A DNA stretch of 64,000 nucleotides from Chryseobacterium oryctis (GTDB taxonomy: Bacteria; Bacteroidota; Bacteroidia; Flavobacteriales; Weeksellaceae): the NCBI RefSeq assembly GCF_025971925.1, contig NZ_JAPDHV010000003.1, forward strand, positions 507,558 through 571,557. Direction: 5' to 3'. The stretch's first letter is position 1; the number at the start of each line of letters is the position of its first letter. The notes beneath the pieces are model-generated. The model made no database searches, was not told the DNA's origin, and was given only the letters and a program-made list of their open reading frames with translations. The translations under genes were made by a program, and so were the position numbers. This document shows positions 61,959 through 64,000 of the stretch, one piece after another.

Positions 61959-62715
61959 ATGAAAATCTTATATTTTTCATCTCACAGATAGCTTTTACTT
62001 CTTGATAGTTTTTTAATTTCAAACCTTTTGCATCTATTAAATCTAATTTTTGAGCATTAAGTATCTCAATGGGAAAACTGCCAATTTGTGTTAAAGATAT
62101 ATCCAATGTAGTCAAATCATTAAGATACATCATACAGCTCGGTAAAGCATGAATATTTGTATTTTTTATACTCAAAATTTTTAATTTATCTAGATTACAA
62201 ACAGTAGCAGGGATTTCTTTTATTTTTGTACTATCTAATGATAAAACTTCCAATTTCTTTAAATTTCCAATTTTGTTGTCAATAAATTTTATAGGGTTAT
62301 TACTTAAATTTAAATATTTTAAGTTTGTAAGTTTGTAAAAAGAACTTGGTAATTTCGTTACATTATTATTTTGTATTTCAAATTGAATAAGATTAGATAG
62401 TCTTCCAATATCACTAGGTACTGACTTTATTTTCTTATTTTCATTTATAACTTGAAAAATTTCTAATTTTTTAAATTCACTAATCCAATTGGGAATATGC
62501 GTAGTCTCATTCATTGCAATGATTTCTAAATTTTTCAGTTTCAAATACGTTAGAGAGTCTCTTCTATCCCAAAGTGAGTCCAATACAATTGTTTTTGATT
62601 TTTCTACTGGATATTGACGCAATTTTTTTTCTTTCTCATCAAAAGGAGAGTTGTTATATTTTTGACATGAATATAATAATGGTATTAGAACTAAAAGTTT
62701 AAATAAGTTTCTCAT
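61948..62715 (-). CDS. leucine-rich-repeat lipoprotein (first copy)
   Basis: The 255-residue lipoprotein has the lipobox PLLYSC and LRR units (VPSDIGRLSNLIQFEIQNN, LTNLKYLNLSNNPI, LKKLEVLSLDSTKI, LDKLKILSIKNTNI, LNDLTTLDISLTQI). About half of its residues match the second copy over the full length. It overlaps the large upstream gene by four bases (ATGA), a sign of translational coupling. Probable partner: the protein encoded at 62712-63998. Immunity role inferred. Confidence 0.8.
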   Translation of the reverse strand: MRNLFKLLVLIPLLYSCQKYNNSPFDEKEKKLRQYPVEKSKTIVLDSLWDRRDSLTYLKLKNLEIIAMNETTHIPNWISEFKKLEIFQVINENKKIKSVPSDIGRLSNLIQFEIQNNNVTKLPSSFYKLTNLKYLNLSNNPIKFIDNKIGNLKKLEVLSLDSTKIKEIPATVCNLDKLKILSIKNTNIHALPSCMMYLNDLTTLDISLTQIGSFPIEILNAQKLDLIDAKGLKLKNYQEVKAICEMKNIRFSYDE

Positions 62716-63998
62716 ATTTTTAAATCTTGTATATAAATTGCGTAAATATAATGGAAAACTGTTGGTCTGCTATAATCATCCAAACCTTCGACTGAACGTA
62801 TTAATATAGATGCTTCTTTTTTTCCTTCACTTTCGTTAATAAGATAAGATTCAAAATCTGCTGAACTTCTGTCGTATTCTTTATACTCTTTACACAATAT
62901 TTCCCTTAATAATTCCTCTGATATTTCAACTAATTTAAAGCCTAAAATATATTTTTGATTAATACCAGAATTGACAACTTTTCTTAAACTAATTATACCT
63001 GATTTAATAGCTGTTTGCAATTCCTTATTCCAATTATCAATAATAAACTCATCATCTTCCTGCTTCATTCTATTAACAATATCCGTCACAAACGGTGGGG
63101 TAAAAGGCAAGGGAGGTCTTTCTCCATTGGCAGCTGCTACCAAAATATCGGCAACATCACAGATAGTATCCCAAAGTGGGTTGAGCTCTCCAACGGTTTT
63201 AAAAACTTTTGCCACACCTCTGTTTGCCTGAGCTTCCAGTTGGTTAATTCCTTTGCTGGTTATTCCTTTTTTAAACTTCCCACGGTTTACTCCCATCAAT
63301 ACTTGTTCATTATACCGTCCGTCTATATCAGAAACAGTATATCTATGCAAACGACTCGTAGTGCCTTTTGTGCCGTCATTGAAAACAAGCTCACCCTTGC
63401 TGAGTTTACGAACAGCTATGTCATACGAACGCTGGCTCCATTTATTTATTTCTTCAGGCTCAAAAGAATCTCCTCCTCCTTCAGCAAAGAAATTTTTTAT
63501 CATTTCTATGTCTCCTACAATACCATCAGCTTCTTCTGCAATTTGTTCTAGAGGAGCTTTGGGACTCTGAATGTTTACATACCACGGATTACCGTCATCT
63601 GCAGAATAAATGGCAGGTAGTTTATGCTCTTTGGAAGCTTCTACAAAAACTATAGGCTCTACGAGAGGTGGAGGATTTAGTTTAAGATAATCCGACTCCA
63701 TTTCCGGAAAATGCAATACTTCAATATATCCATCGGGGTTAATATAGGAACATCTGAAATACAGCTCCAGATTGGCATCCGATTCCTGAGCCATCAACTT
63801 TATAAGGCTTTCACCTTCCAAATTCAGTTTTATCACTATTTTGTTGGAAGAGTCAATCTCCCAATATTCTTTAGAATAGACATCCCCTTTTTCGTTATGC
63901 GCTTTTATAGAAATATCATTATATCCTTTAAAGTTACCCGTTTTTGCCCCAAGAATATAATAGAGTAGGGAAAATTCTTCAAAATCCCTTAATTCCAT
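62712..63998 (-). CDS. large protein of unknown function, candidate T6SS effector, 5' end at window edge
   Basis: At least 428 residues; the apparent ATG is 2 bases from the window end, so the true start may lie outside. No signal peptide. Residues 1-125 are beta-rich (SIKAHNEKGDVYS, DANLELYFRCSYI), like the carrier part of the effector at 6771-9101; 125-260 contain AIYSADDGNPWYVNIQSP, NKWSQRSYDIAVRKLS, TTSRLHRYTVSDIDGRY; then ANRGVAKVFKTVGELNPLWDTICDVADILVAAANG looks like a hydrophobic helical part, and 320-428 is an unknown C-terminal domain. Coupled by ATGA to the LRR lipoproteins. Toxin activity is a guess from context. Confidence 0.6.
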   Translation of the reverse strand: MELRDFEEFSLLYYILGAKTGNFKGYNDISIKAHNEKGDVYSKEYWEIDSSNKIVIKLNLEGESLIKLMAQESDANLELYFRCSYINPDGYIEVLHFPEMESDYLKLNPPPLVEPIVFVEASKEHKLPAIYSADDGNPWYVNIQSPKAPLEQIAEEADGIVGDIEMIKNFFAEGGGDSFEPEEINKWSQRSYDIAVRKLSKGELVFNDGTKGTTSRLHRYTVSDIDGRYNEQVLMGVNRGKFKKGITSKGINQLEAQANRGVAKVFKTVGELNPLWDTICDVADILVAAANGERPPLPFTPPFVTDIVNRMKQEDDEFIIDNWNKELQTAIKSGIISLRKVVNSGINQKYILGFKLVEISEELLREILCKEYKEYDRSSADFESYLINESEGKKEASILIRSVEGLDDYSRPTVFHYIYAIYIQDLKI

Positions 63999-64000
63999 TT

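Noticed and set aside
59687..64000. A complete integrative element at tRNA-Ser
   Set aside because: No integrase, relaxase or border repeat can be seen in the window.
1..64000. CRISPR array
   Set aside because: No regularly spaced repeats of 25-40 bp were found, and no cas genes.

Overview
The window is 64 kb of low-GC DNA from a Bacteroidota chromosome, most likely a flavobacterium of the Weeksellaceae (Chryseobacterium-like). This rests on gene content and style: GLPGLI and PNGase F-type secreted proteins, split transketolase, DUF3108, a TamB-like giant protein, KGG-leader peptides, many signal peptides ending in ..AQ, and promoters of the Bacteroidota type (TTG, 19-21 nt, TAnnTTTG) instead of sigma70 boxes. 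About 55 protein genes, one tRNA-Ser(GGA) and some twenty intrinsic terminators can be supported.

Layout. 1-2.7 kb: tyrosine/homogentisate catabolism end-genes (fumarylacetoacetase and a flavin reductase-like protein). 3.0-11.0 kb: an accessory block, all on the minus strand, reading from 11.0 kb downwards: LysM protein, LysM/PAAR-like spike protein, a 776-aa lysozyme-like plus M23 peptidase effector, two secreted/lipoprotein candidate immunity genes, an IS3-type transposase remnant fused to an M23 remnant, then a displaced N-acetylmuramidase toxin tip overlapping its own lipoprotein gene. This looks like a type VI (T6SSiii-like) effector-immunity array with a swapped toxin end. 11.1-59.5 kb: mostly housekeeping, including a HipA-like kinase/DUF3037 pair, uvrD-type helicase, M16 protease pair, secG, recR with two glycosyltransferases, pepD, ferredoxin and its reductase, pheS, rsmB, asnB, an MFS pump, a small GG-leader peptide, two pirins, a YjdI/OsmC/GNAT operon, a sodium symporter, transketolase, an Lrp regulator, tamB-like, tsaD, rsmE, two secreted adhesin-like proteins, trmH-type methylase and asparaginase. 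59.5-64 kb: tRNA-Ser, an unknown membrane protein, then a second minus-strand accessory block: an uncharacterised large protein running off the right edge, two tandem overlapping leucine-rich-repeat lipoproteins, a small membrane protein and a VgrG fragment broken at both ends.

How the parts fit. The two accessory blocks share a logic: a large non-secretory protein (candidate delivered toxin) is followed with overlapping stop/start codons by lipoproteins that would sit in the periplasm or outer membrane and could neutralise it. In the first block the toxins are visibly cell-wall enzymes. In the second the toxin fold is unknown and the candidate protector is a pair of duplicated LRR lipoproteins, which I consider the best candidate for an undescribed system here. 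Assignments are by eye from sequence motifs; no database search was possible.
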